64,000 nucleotides of DNA, taken from Owenweeksia sp965214115. GTDB taxonomy: Bacteria > Bacteroidota > Bacteroidia > Flavobacteriales > Schleiferiaceae. The notes below the pieces were generated by a model. That model was not told where the DNA came from and did no database searches. It saw only the letters and a program-made list of their open reading frames with translations. Position 1 is the stretch's first letter. Each line of letters begins with the position of its first letter. Made by a program: the position numbers and the translations under genes. Location: NCBI GenBank assembly GCA_965214115.1, contig CBDCAU010000008.1, positions 1 to 64,000 on the forward strand, read 5' to 3'. Positions 26,077-34,628 of this stretch are shown in pieces.

Positions 26077-28356
26077 ATGGCCAAAAAACTCAAAAAGAAA
26101 GACATCCTCGACTACCACCGCGACGGGCGGCCGGGCAAGATTGAGGTCGTCCCCACCAAGCCCAGCAACAGCCAGCGCGACCTGAGCATCGCCTACTCGC
26201 CGGGGGTGGCGGAGCCGTGCTTGGAAATCGAGAAAAATCCGGAGGACGCTTTTCAATACACCGCCAAGGGAAATCTGGTGGCGGTGATTTCCAACGGTAC
26301 TGCGGTGCTGGGGCTGGGCGACATCGGCGCGCTGGCCAGCAAGCCGGTGATGGAGGGCAAAGGCTTGTTGTTCAAGGTGTTCGCGGATATTGATGTGTTT
26401 GATTTGGAAGTGGACGCCAAAGAACCGGACGAATTTGTGCGGGTGGTGAAAGCGCTGGAACCCACGTTTGGCGGCATCAATCTGGAGGACATTTCCGCGC
26501 CGGAATGTTTTGAAATAGAGCGGCGGCTGAAGGAGGAAACGGACATCCCCGTGATGCACGACGACCAGCACGGCACGGCCATCATCGCCACGGCGGCGCT
26601 GCTGAACGCGCTGGAAATTGCCGATAAGGACATCGAAAAAGCGCGGGTGGTTTTCAGCGGGGCGGGGGCCAGCGCCATCAGTTGCGCGCGGCTGTTTGTG
26701 AGCTGCGGCATCCAAAAGGAAAACCTGCTGATGCTGGACAGCGACGGCGTTATTTCGCGAAAGCGGGACGACCTTTTTGAGGAAAAAAAGGAGTTTGCGC
26801 GTGACACCGATTTGGAAACTTTGGAAGAGGCGATAGACGGCGCGGACGTGTTCGTGGGGCTTTCGGTGGGCGGTTTGGTTTCCCAAAAAATGGTGCAGTC
26901 GATGGCGGAAAATCCCATCGTTTTTGCGTTGGCGAATCCCGACCCCGAAATTTCTTACGAGGATGCCACCGCCGCGCGCGACGACATCATAATGGCCACC
27001 GGCCGCAGCGACAATCCCAACCAAGTGAATAATGTGCTGGGTTTCCCCTTCATCTTTCGCGGGGCACTGGACGTACGCGCCAAAAACATCACCGACGAAA
27101 TGAAACTGGCCGCCGCCAAAGCGCTGGCCGAGTTGGCCAAGCAAAGCGTACCCGAATCCGTGAACATCGCTTACGGCGAGGAAAGTCTGGAATTTGGCCG
27201 CGATTACATCATCCCGAAACCGTTTGACCCGCGATTGATTACCACCGTGGCGCCGGCCGTGGCCAAGGCCGCGATGGAAAACGGCGAGGCGCGCAATCCC
27301 ATCAAAAACTGGCCGAAATACGAGGACGAACTCATCCGCCGGATGGGCCGCCACGACAAATTTATCCGCACGGCGCAGGACAAAGCGCAGCGCAAACCGC
27401 AGCGCGTGGTGCTGGCCGAGGGCGACCAACTGAAAACTTTGAAAGCCGCGCAAATTGCGGTGGAAGACGGCCTTGCCACCCCCATTTTATTGGGAAAAAG
27501 AAGCATAATCGAAGACTTGATGGAGGAACATCATTTGAATTTGGAGGATGTGAAAATCATTGACACTCAAGAAGATAAAGATTCCGTTCTGCGCTACGCC
27601 GAAATTTTGCACGGCAAGCGGAAACGCAAGGGCGTTACATTTTTTGATGCGAAAAAGAAGCTGCGCGACCGCAATTATTTTGGCGCGGCGATGGTGGAGG
27701 CGGGCGATGCGGACGCTTTTGTGAGCGGCATTTCGCGCAAGTACAAAGAGGTGATCCGGCCGCTGTTTGAAATCATCGGCGCGGCGCCGGAAACCCGCAA
27801 GGTGGCGGGGATGTACATAATGCTGACGCCGGAAGGGCCGATGTTTTTTGCCGACACCACCATCAACGACGATCTGAGCGCGCAGGACGTGGTGGAAATC
27901 ACTTTGCAGACCGCGCAAACCGTGAAGCGCTTTGGCGAAACGCCGAAAGTGGCGCTATTGAGCTACAGCAATTTTGGGTCATCCACTTTGCCGGAACCGT
28001 GCAAAATGCAGAAGGCCGTGGTGAAGCTGCGCACCGAGCATCCCGACCTCATCGTGGACGGCGAGATGCAGGCCAACTTTGCCCTGAACCCCGATTTGTT
28101 GCGGGAATCTTTCCCCTTTTCGGAATTGACGGAGCACCGCCCGAACGTGTTCATTTTCCCGAATCTAGCGGCGGGCAACATTTCCTATAAAATGCTGCAA
28201 TCCTTTGATGCGGCGGAGGCGGTGGGGCCGATTTTGGTGGGATTGAACAAGCCTGCGCACGTGCTGCAACTGGGCGCGAGCGTGCGGGAAATCGTGAATA
28301 TGATTACGCTGGCGAGCGTGGATGCGCAGACTCGGGAGCGCGGGGAGAAAGGTTAA
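26077..28356 (+). CDS. maeB: NADP-dependent malic enzyme with phosphotransacetylase-like C-terminus
   Basis: The 759-residue protein has an N-terminal malic domain (YSPGVAEPCLEI near residue 39; GNLVAVISNGTAVLGLGDIG; MHDDQHGTAIIATAALLNAL), an NAD(P)-binding domain (VVFSGAGASAISCARLFV; VFALANPDPEISYEDA) and, from about residue 430, a phosphotransacetylase-like domain (VVLAEGDQLKTLKAAQIAVE; DADAFVSGISRKYKEVIRP). MaeB proteins oxidise malate to pyruvate and CO2; the PTA part is regulatory and binds acetyl-CoA rather than catalysing. Length is typical. Pyruvate kinase elsewhere in the window shares the pyruvate node. Confidence 0.95.
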   Translation: MAKKLKKKDILDYHRDGRPGKIEVVPTKPSNSQRDLSIAYSPGVAEPCLEIEKNPEDAFQYTAKGNLVAVISNGTAVLGLGDIGALASKPVMEGKGLLFKVFADIDVFDLEVDAKEPDEFVRVVKALEPTFGGINLEDISAPECFEIERRLKEETDIPVMHDDQHGTAIIATAALLNALEIADKDIEKARVVFSGAGASAISCARLFVSCGIQKENLLMLDSDGVISRKRDDLFEEKKEFARDTDLETLEEAIDGADVFVGLSVGGLVSQKMVQSMAENPIVFALANPDPEISYEDATAARDDIIMATGRSDNPNQVNNVLGFPFIFRGALDVRAKNITDEMKLAAAKALAELAKQSVPESVNIAYGEESLEFGRDYIIPKPFDPRLITTVAPAVAKAAMENGEARNPIKNWPKYEDELIRRMGRHDKFIRTAQDKAQRKPQRVVLAEGDQLKTLKAAQIAVEDGLATPILLGKRSIIEDLMEEHHLNLEDVKIIDTQEDKDSVLRYAEILHGKRKRKGVTFFDAKKKLRDRNYFGAAMVEAGDADAFVSGISRKYKEVIRPLFEIIGAAPETRKVAGMYIMLTPEGPMFFADTTINDDLSAQDVVEITLQTAQTVKRFGETPKVALLSYSNFGSSTLPEPCKMQKAVVKLRTEHPDLIVDGEMQANFALNPDLLRESFPFSELTEHRPNVFIFPNLAAGNISYKMLQSFDAAEAVGPILVGLNKPAHVLQLGASVREIVNMITLASVDAQTRERGEKG

Positions 28357-28378
28357 GTGATTTGAAAAACTTTCAGCT

Positions 28379-28987
28379 TTAAGACTTCTGCATACTATCT
28401 TTCATTCTTTTGATGGCTTTGTCCCAAATTTCTGTCGCCTCTGGAAAATTAGAAACCTCTTCTTTTAATATATCAAGAAGTTCTTTGTTTCTTTCGATTA
28501 TAGTCTTTTCTTCAACTCTTTTTCCTAATGTCGAAAAAATTAAATTCAACAAAAAATTATAAATTTCCTCAGTAAGTTTAAAAAAGCTGTATTTATATCG
28601 ATTTTCCAAACTTTCCTCAATGTTGCCACCTTCATATTTTCTAAGCAAATCAGACATAACTTTTAACCTTTCTTTTGAGGTTCTCGTAAATTCCTGAAAA
28701 GTGCTAATGGATTTAACGTGAGCAAATTTGTTTCTTATTTCCATAAATTCTTTCAAAGCAATTTTAATGTTCTTTGGTACGCCCTGAATATCTTTAATTA
28801 GCGTAGCCTTTTGGCTGAAACTCATTGATTCTGAACTGAAACCCAAAGATTTAGATTTTTCCCATTCAATATTTAACAGATGACCTAATGTATATGAAAC
28901 TAATTCTTCAATATACACCGCATGGTCAATCACATAATAGCGAGTTTCTTTAGCTTTAGAAAATAATGACGCTTCTATATTTTTCAT
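28379..28987 (-). CDS. HEPN-like hypothetical protein, 202 aa
   Basis: The all-helical protein carries FMEIRNKFAHVKSISTFQEF (near residue 110), an R-x4-H motif like that of HEPN ribonucleases, preceded by MSFSQKATLIKDIQGVPKNI. The product at 33822-34562 has the same sequence of elements, so the two are paralogues. The gene is clearly AT-rich compared with malic enzyme upstream, and it points against its neighbours. A toxin or defence RNase is possible; a structural HEPN-like or MltR-like family is the main alternative. No nucleotidyltransferase partner lies next to it. Confidence 0.6.
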   Translation of the reverse strand: MKNIEASLFSKAKETRYYVIDHAVYIEELVSYTLGHLLNIEWEKSKSLGFSSESMSFSQKATLIKDIQGVPKNIKIALKEFMEIRNKFAHVKSISTFQEFTRTSKERLKVMSDLLRKYEGGNIEESLENRYKYSFFKLTEEIYNFLLNLIFSTLGKRVEEKTIIERNKELLDILKEEVSNFPEATEIWDKAIKRMKDSMQKS

Positions 28988-29159
28988 AAAAATTATTTAT
29001 TTACATAGCTATGCGTTGTTTAGCTTCCTACAAAAATGACGAAAATTTATTTGTGATTTCAAATTCGGTTTGCCATCCAATAGAGCTCTTATGGTGGAAA
29101 ATTAAAACCCTCCCCCACTTTTCCCGTTTCTATTTTTGAAAAATCAAAACCTCCAAAAA

Positions 29160-29963
29160 ATGAAAATCCTCCTCCCCACCGATTTTTCGGAAAACGCCCA
29201 GTTGGCGGCTGGCTTTGCCATTGACATCGCGCAAAAATCCCACGGCCACATCCAAGTATTCCACGCCTACGAAGTGCCGCACTACGAGCGGGTAATGACC
29301 ACTTCCCTGTTGGAAGAAATGAAAAAATCCGCCGAGCGGAATATGCTGGATTTTGACAGCAATTTTTTGAAAAACCAAGGGGCAAACTACTCCACCCGCA
29401 TCGCCGTGGGCAACCCGATTCGGATGACGCGGGAGCTGGCCCAACAAAACCAAGTGGATATAATCGTGATGGGCACACGCGGTGCCAGCGGCATCGAGGA
29501 GTTTTTGATTGGCTCGAACACGGAGTCGGTCATCCATAATGTAGATGTTCCGGTATTGGTCATCCCGCCGAAGTCGGTGCGCAAAGCATTCAAAACCATC
29601 GTGTTGGCCACGGATTTGGATCTGAAAGGAAAGGAGCGGCCGCTGCAACGGCTGAAAAATTTTGCGAAAGAGTTTGATGCGAAAATCGAAGTCCTTCACT
29701 TCCAGCGCGGCGACCAAGAAAAGGCCAACCGCGCTTTTGTGGAAAAGCATTTGGAAGACGTGTCCCATTCGTATTCGCGGATGGACGAAAAAGGGAATTT
29801 GGACGCGGCCATCCTGAAACATTGCGACACCAAAAACGCCGATTTGGTGGCCGTCATCGCGCGGCAGAAGAATTTTTTCGAGAGCCTCTTTCAGAAAAGT
29901 TTGACTTCGGATATGGCGTATCACACGCATTTGCCGATGCTGGCACTGCACGAGCCGAAGTAA
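29160..29963 (+). CDS. Universal stress protein with two Usp domains
   Basis: The 267-residue cytoplasmic protein has a first UspA domain (MKILLPTDFSENAQLAAGFA; IVMGTRGASGIEEFLIGSNT, residues 1-145), which ends in the ATP-binding G-x2-G-x9-G pattern, and a second, more diverged domain (KTIVLATDLDLKGKERPLQR; LVAVIARQKNFFESLFQKS). Tandem Usp proteins respond to starvation and oxidative stress in other bacteria. ATG at 29160 was chosen over an in-frame TTG at 29136. The 60 bases before the ATG resemble those before maeB. Confidence 0.92.
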   Translation: MKILLPTDFSENAQLAAGFAIDIAQKSHGHIQVFHAYEVPHYERVMTTSLLEEMKKSAERNMLDFDSNFLKNQGANYSTRIAVGNPIRMTRELAQQNQVDIIVMGTRGASGIEEFLIGSNTESVIHNVDVPVLVIPPKSVRKAFKTIVLATDLDLKGKERPLQRLKNFAKEFDAKIEVLHFQRGDQEKANRAFVEKHLEDVSHSYSRMDEKGNLDAAILKHCDTKNADLVAVIARQKNFFESLFQKSLTSDMAYHTHLPMLALHEPK

Positions 29964-30282
29964 TTTTCTGACGCCACAACCCTATTTTAAATCTCTTTCC
30001 AAGTTATTGGAAATCAAGTAAAGATCGTTTTTCATCACGAGCCCTTGCAGCGCAAAAAGTGAAACTTAAATATCCGGGAAAGGAGGCAGGCTCAACATCG
30101 AGTTGTATTGAAGAACCTTTTAGGAAAACGAAGAACTTGCATCCGTAGATCCAACGACCCACACCTCCCCAAACTGTTGAAAACCTTGTCATAAACCTTT
30201 TTGAGAGATAAAGGTTATCGACAAATCCAATATCTACATTGGCCGAGATTTTCACATTTAAAAAACCCAAAATCAACACAAG
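29964..30282. other. Intergenic region without a supported gene
   Basis: About 320 bases between the stress-protein gene and the His-rich lipoprotein gene. A 91-codon minus-strand frame (30004-30279) lacks convincing features. No TAnnTTTG box was found near the downstream ATG. Confidence 0.35.
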
Positions 30283-30846
30283 ATGAAAAAAGCAATTTTA
30301 CTTTCCGCCTTGGCGGGATTGTTCGCGGTGGCCTGCGCGGAAGGCGGCCCCAGCCAAGCCGAAAAAGATTACGAAAAAATGTCCAACGAACTGGACAGCA
30401 TCCGCAAGATGGACGACCAACTGATGGCGCGCCACGGCGAACTGTTGGCGATGCACAATGGGATAAACACCCAAGGAGTCGCTTTGGAAGATTCGTCCAT
30501 TTTGGAAAAACTGGCCGCCCACGAAGTGATGTTCGAGGAGCAGAAGGCCACCTTCAAAAAGCACGAAGATTTGGTGAACGCCAACGCCGATTTCAAAAAG
30601 AAAATGGACGGCGGCGAGGAAATGACCGACGAACAAATGTCCGCCAAAGTGGATGAAATCCGCGACGTGAACAAGAAGATGATGAACGAGCAGGACGAAA
30701 TCCGCAGCGAGCTGGATCAAATTGAAAAAGACCACGACCGCTACAAGGAAATGGCGATGGGCGACCACGACCACGGGGATGATATGGACGATGACCACAG
30801 CCACGACGATGGCAAAGACCACGGCCATTCGCACGACGATATGTAA
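30283..30846 (+). CDS. Coiled-coil lipoprotein with a His/Asp-rich tail
   Basis: The 187-residue protein has a lipobox (LFAVAC, Cys18), a long helical and charged middle part (NELDSIRKMDDQLMARHGEL; SAKVDEIRDVNKKMMNEQDE) and a C-terminal tail of alternating His and Asp (GDHDHGDDMDDDHSHDDG..HGHSHDD, residues 160-186). Such tails bind zinc or other divalent metals. It is convergent with the Mn/Zn ABC transporter operon and may buffer metal in the envelope; this is inferred from composition and position only. Confidence 0.7.
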   Translation: MKKAILLSALAGLFAVACAEGGPSQAEKDYEKMSNELDSIRKMDDQLMARHGELLAMHNGINTQGVALEDSSILEKLAAHEVMFEEQKATFKKHEDLVNANADFKKKMDGGEEMTDEQMSAKVDEIRDVNKKMMNEQDEIRSELDQIEKDHDRYKEMAMGDHDHGDDMDDDHSHDDGKDHGHSHDDM

Positions 30847-30870
30847 GAGCGAAAATTTTGGTTTAAAGAA

Positions 30871-30906
30871 GAAAGCCACCTCGGATTGCGGGGTGGCTTT
30901 TTTTTA
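30871..30906. terminator. Terminator between the His-rich lipoprotein gene and the metal ABC operon
   Basis: AAGCCACC..GGTGGCTT is followed by TTTTTTT on the plus strand. It lies between convergent genes and could also act on the minus strand, where the run of A before the stem would become T. Confidence 0.8.
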
Positions 30907-30926
30907 TGACCTATCCAAAGAGGACA

Positions 30927-31832
30927 TCAAATAGGTTGTCTTTCTTCCAAACCTTCGTGTCCTTTGCGCCTTTGTGGCAAAACACTCCGCCGCATAAGAA
31001 TTTTCAAGGCCAAAAACGCCCCCCCAAACAAAACCCCCGAAACCGTCGCCATCGCCCCCGCGATACTCCCATCAATCGCGGCCGCCAAATAATACCCGCC
31101 CACCGAAGTCAAAATTCCGAACAAAACCGTGAGCATCAACATCTTCCGCAAATTGTCCGTGAGCAAATAGGCCGTGGCGGGCGGCGCAATCAACAGCGCC
31201 ACCACCAAAATCGCCCCGACCGATTCAAACGAAACCACCGTGGTGAGCGACACCAATCCCATAAAAGCGAAATGCCAAAAAGCCGTGGAAATCCCCAGCG
31301 CGGCGGCATAATCGGGATTGAAAGTGGTGAGATAAAAACCTTTGTACCCCGCGGTCAGCACTATAAGAATCAAAATTAATAGCCCGCCCGCAATCCACAT
31401 CGGGCGCGGGCCAAGTAAGGTGCCGCCGCTACTGACCAGTTGGTCGAGAGGGACGTAGGCAATCTCGCCATATAACACACATTCTTGGTCTAAATCCACT
31501 TGCCCTGTCAGCGACGAAATTAAAATCACGCCGAGCGCGAACAGCCATGTAAACGTCAATCCGATGGACGCATCTTCTTGCAGCCGCGCTTTTTTGTGAA
31601 GGATTTCGATGAGCACAGTGGTCAGAACGCCGACCACCGCCGCGCCAATCAACATCGGCACATTATTCCGCGAACCGGAAATCAAAAAGGCGATGACGAT
31701 GCCCGGTAGCACGGCGTGGGAAATGGCATCGCCCACCATTGCCATCTTCCTCAAAATGAGGAAACTACCCAGCAAACCGCAACTGATGGCGATGAGACTG
31801 GCGGTGATGATGATTTGCAATTCGGCACTCAT
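30927..31832 (-). CDS. Metal ABC transporter permease (TroD/MntB/ZnuB-type)
   Basis: The 301-residue integral membrane protein of the ABC-3 family has eight or nine hydrophobic segments and the family markers LLGSFLILRKMAMVGDAISH, HAVLPGIVIAFLI, LTFTWLFALGVILIS and FESVGAILVVALLIAPPATA. With the second permease, ATPase and binding lipoprotein it would import Mn or Zn across the inner membrane. It overlaps the upstream permease gene by four bases (ATGA) and is the last gene of the operon. Confidence 0.9.
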   Translation of the reverse strand: MSAELQIIITASLIAISCGLLGSFLILRKMAMVGDAISHAVLPGIVIAFLISGSRNNVPMLIGAAVVGVLTTVLIEILHKKARLQEDASIGLTFTWLFALGVILISSLTGQVDLDQECVLYGEIAYVPLDQLVSSGGTLLGPRPMWIAGGLLILILIVLTAGYKGFYLTTFNPDYAAALGISTAFWHFAFMGLVSLTTVVSFESVGAILVVALLIAPPATAYLLTDNLRKMLMLTVLFGILTSVGGYYLAAAIDGSIAGAMATVSGVLFGGAFLALKILMRRSVLPQRRKGHEGLEERQPI

Positions 31833-33121
31833 TCGGCGTAGGGGATGGGGCTTTGGTGCGGGTCTTTTTCGGGATAATCCAACTCGCGTAAAAGCTGATT
31901 TTCGATGTCGGGCGTGATGATGTGTTCGATGGTTTCCGCGTTCGGGTGGATGTGGTCAGCCTTCAGGCGCAGCCGCTCGGTCAGGTACATTTCCCACAGG
32001 CGGTGCAGGCGTACCACGCGGCGCGCCTCGTTTTTTCCCTTTTCGGAAAGGTGGAAACCGCGCTCGGTTTTCACAATCAAAAAATTGTTTTTCAAGATTT
32101 TCAAACCTTCCGTTAGTTCGCTTTCGCGGAAGCGGCGGATTTGTTGGATGTCTTCACTTTCCACGGCAAGCGTTTCATTTTCAGAAAGTTCAGAAAGGTG
32201 GTACATCGCTTTTAGGATATTTTCCGTCAATACTTTGCGGCGGTTTTGCCGCTGTTTTTTCCAACGGGCCAGCAAGCCTTTTTTCGGGGCGATGGCCAAT
32301 GAAAGCAAGGCCAAAAACGACAAACTCATCACAATCCACGGGCCGGTGGGCATCCGCGGCGCGGAAAAGGAAACGTAAGAACCGACCAATCCCGATAGGA
32401 TTCCGGCCAGTCCGGCGAGCACCAACATAATGGTCAGTTTGTCCGTCCACGCGCGGGCGGCGGCGGAGGGTGTGATGAGGAGCGCGGCCATTAAAACTAC
32501 GCCAACTGCTTGAATGCCAGTGGCAATCGCCAAAACCGTAATCGAACTCAACGCAAACCGCAGCCACCTGACCGGCAGGCCCGCCGTTTGTGCAAAATCT
32601 TCATTGAAACTGAGAATTTTGAATTCTTTATAAAACACAAAAACCAGCAAAAGCAACACGCCGGCGATGATGGAATAGGCCCACAAATCGTCGCGTGTCA
32701 TCGAGGCGGCTTTCCCGAAAAGGAAGGAATCCAGCCCCGCCTGATTGCCCGCGCCGGAATGTTGGATGGACGTTAAAAGCAAGATGCCCACTCCGAAGAA
32801 CACGCTGAGCACCAGCCCGATAGCGGTGTCAGGTTTCAGTTTGGAATGGTTGGAAATGGCCTCAATCGCGCCCATCGCCAACCAACCGGACAGGAGCGCG
32901 CCCGTCATCAAAACGAAGGGATTTTTGCTCTGCGTGGCCATAAACGCGATGGCGAGGCCCGGCAAAATGGCGTGCGCAATCGCATCGCCCACCAAGCTCC
33001 GTTTCCGCAAAAACGCGAACACGCCCACCACCGCCGCGCTCAGCCCGATGAACATCGTGCCGAGGGTGACCGTGAGGACGTTCGGGTTTTGGAAGGAGAA
33101 AAAGTCGAGGAGGTTTTGCAT
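31829..33121 (-). CDS. Metal ABC transporter permease fused to DtxR-like domains
   Basis: Residues 1-285 are an ABC-3 permease (FLRKRSLVGDAIAHAILPGL; LSSITVLAIATGIQAVGVVL; ALLITPSAAARAW). From about residue 295 the protein continues into a DtxR-like winged helix (ENILKAMYHLSELSENETL; RRFRESELTEGLKILKNNFL; FHLSEKGKNEARRVVRLHRL) and the metal-binding and dimerisation helices (WEMYLTERLRLKADHIHPNA; ENQLLRELDYPEKDPHQSPI). The fusion would place a metal-sensing module on the transporter itself, either to gate transport or to bind DNA near the membrane. The 5' end is repeated as a fragment 545 bases upstream. Confidence 0.88.
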   Translation of the reverse strand: MQNLLDFFSFQNPNVLTVTLGTMFIGLSAAVVGVFAFLRKRSLVGDAIAHAILPGLAIAFMATQSKNPFVLMTGALLSGWLAMGAIEAISNHSKLKPDTAIGLVLSVFFGVGILLLTSIQHSGAGNQAGLDSFLFGKAASMTRDDLWAYSIIAGVLLLLVFVFYKEFKILSFNEDFAQTAGLPVRWLRFALSSITVLAIATGIQAVGVVLMAALLITPSAAARAWTDKLTIMLVLAGLAGILSGLVGSYVSFSAPRMPTGPWIVMSLSFLALLSLAIAPKKGLLARWKKQRQNRRKVLTENILKAMYHLSELSENETLAVESEDIQQIRRFRESELTEGLKILKNNFLIVKTERGFHLSEKGKNEARRVVRLHRLWEMYLTERLRLKADHIHPNAETIEHIITPDIENQLLRELDYPEKDPHQSPIPYAE

Positions 33122-33182
33122 TTTGTTCTTATCAAAAACCTTGTTTGAAACGTATTAAAATGGGTTGCAAATTAAATCTTGC

Positions 33183-33461
33183 TCATTTCTCAAACAATGC
33201 ACCGTTATCGTCGTCGAATATGAAGTCGAAAAGAATAACGAACCTAAATACAATTATTAAAATGAGGCCAAGGAGCGGGGTCTTATAAAACTTCTTCATT
33301 TTTTTGTTTCTATATGAAACAAAACCAAAGTAAATTATGAAGCATAATATGATTAAATATAGTATCAAACCACCCCCACCGATGAGAAACCGAAGCAAGA
33401 ACATATCTATAAGAATTATAACTATAGATATATAAAATATAATTTCTAATTTTTTATACAT
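33183..33461 (-). CDS. Small membrane protein inserted in the metal operon
   Basis: The 92-residue product has three hydrophobic stretches (IIFYISIVIILIDMFLLRFL; LILYLIILCFIIYFGFV; LLGLILIIVFRFVILFDFIF) and an acidic tail (DDDNGALFEK). The gene is very AT-rich. It lies between the complete permease gene and the duplicated fragment of that gene's 5' end, so it looks like part of an insertion. No family recognised. Confidence 0.55.
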   Translation of the reverse strand: MYKKLEIIFYISIVIILIDMFLLRFLIGGGGLILYLIILCFIIYFGFVSYRNKKMKKFYKTPLLGLILIIVFRFVILFDFIFDDDNGALFEK

Positions 33462-33560
33462 TCAAAGTGGTAATATTCTGCGCCATAATTGAAACTTCCG
33501 CTCTTCTTTTTGAACTTGGCGAAATTCCCGTCAAGTTGCTTTCCCGTCCAGTTCCCATTC

Positions 33561-33668
33561 TTAAAACACGCCCACCACCGCCGCGCTCAACCCAATGAAC
33601 ATCGTGCCGAGGGTGACCGTGAGGACATTCGGGTTTTGGAAGGAGAAAAAGTCGAGGAGAGTTTGCAT
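33561..33668 (-). pseudogene. Duplicated 5' fragment of the metal permease gene
   Basis: This 35-codon fragment (MQTLLDFFSFQNPNVLTVTL...) repeats the first 35 codons of the permease gene at 33121, with one amino-acid change (N3T) and about five base differences over 105 bases. It ends in TAA right after the homology. The homology at the DNA level covers 33566-33670 against 33019-33123. Confidence 0.85.
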
Positions 33669-33821
33669 TTTTTTTAGATCATCCGCGTTTCCTTTGTTTT
33701 TTTAAGCTGATGTCTGGGAGCAAGGATGTTGTGTTTCAATTTTTCAGAGTACAAGTTGTGAATTTTTAAGCCCAGTATATAATGCAAATCCTAAAAATGC
33801 ACTACACCGCGTTAAGCGCTC

Positions 33822-34562
33822 TTACTTTTCGCTTTTCTTTCGCATTAAGGTTTCTTCTGTAGTCTCTTTCGACTTAAATACTTGCTTTAAGTTATCCCCT
33901 TCAATTTTCTTGAATTCGCCTTGAGTAAACTCGCTCATAGCAAGTCTAAAGTCCAAATAGAAATTTTCGATTTGTTTTTCTGGACTATTCATAAAAAACA
34001 AGGAAGGTGTTGACAGTTCACCCGTCAAATGCCGATTAACGGCCTTACCCCATATTTCGTCAAGGCTTGCTACCACACGGTCATTAACGTGCTTCCTTAT
34101 GTCCTTTTCAAGTCCGTTTGTATATTCAATTTCGGTCACAAGTAACTTTCCCGCGCACCTTTTAAAAATCTCGCTGAAAATCAATTTCAACTTAACCTCT
34201 CTGTTGTCTTGTTCTTCAATTCCATCAACTTCGATTTTCTCTAAATATTTGTTGATTTGTGGGTTTATCTCGTCAAGTGACTCAAATGAAATGGCGTTGG
34301 GATTATGAGCAAATTGATTTCTAATTTCCATCATTTTTAAGAGGTAATTATACTCTGTTTTATCAATCTCTTCAAGGTCATATAAAATATCAATTTTTGA
34401 CTTGAACGACAGCGCGCTGGACTGGTGGCCTAAAGTCTTTGAGGTTTCTTTGAACATTCTGAGAATCGTTCTCATTAAACTACTCGAAGTTTGTTCCAGT
34501 CTTAAAACTTGACTAATTACCCAACTTCGTAATTCCATATTTAAAGGTTTCCACTTTTCCAT
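33822..34562 (-). CDS. HEPN-like hypothetical protein, 246 aa
   Basis: The helical protein contains MMEIRNQFAHNPNAISFESL (near residue 93), an R-x4-H motif in the same surroundings as in the 28379-28987 product (MEIRNKFAHVKSISTFQ), and SSALSFKSKIDILYDLEEID before it, again shared. It is AT-rich and sits inside the metal-transport operon between the ATPase gene and the permease fragment, in the same orientation. It could be an RNase toxin of the HEPN superfamily or a related non-catalytic helical protein. Its place in the operon probably reflects insertion rather than a role in transport. Confidence 0.6.
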   Translation of the reverse strand: MEKWKPLNMELRSWVISQVLRLEQTSSSLMRTILRMFKETSKTLGHQSSALSFKSKIDILYDLEEIDKTEYNYLLKMMEIRNQFAHNPNAISFESLDEINPQINKYLEKIEVDGIEEQDNREVKLKLIFSEIFKRCAGKLLVTEIEYTNGLEKDIRKHVNDRVVASLDEIWGKAVNRHLTGELSTPSLFFMNSPEKQIENFYLDFRLAMSEFTQGEFKKIEGDNLKQVFKSKETTEETLMRKKSEK

Positions 34563-34628
34563 TTTCCATTTTTATCTTGTCAATTACACTTAAAATTTAC
34601 GTCAAAACACCGCTTTTAAACCACGCTA

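Noticed and set aside
25942..27453. 503-codon minus-strand ORF opposite maeB
   Set aside because: An antisense frame kept open by the codon bias of maeB; His/Arg/Gly-rich composition is typical of such shadows.
30004..30279. 91-codon minus-strand ORF before the His-rich lipoprotein gene
   Set aside because: Composition is irregular, it opposes the transcription of both neighbours, and no promoter was seen; left as intergenic.
33125..34628. Insertion sequence between the ATPase and permease genes
   Set aside because: No transposase or terminal inverted repeats are visible; the content is two accessory genes and a duplicated gene end.
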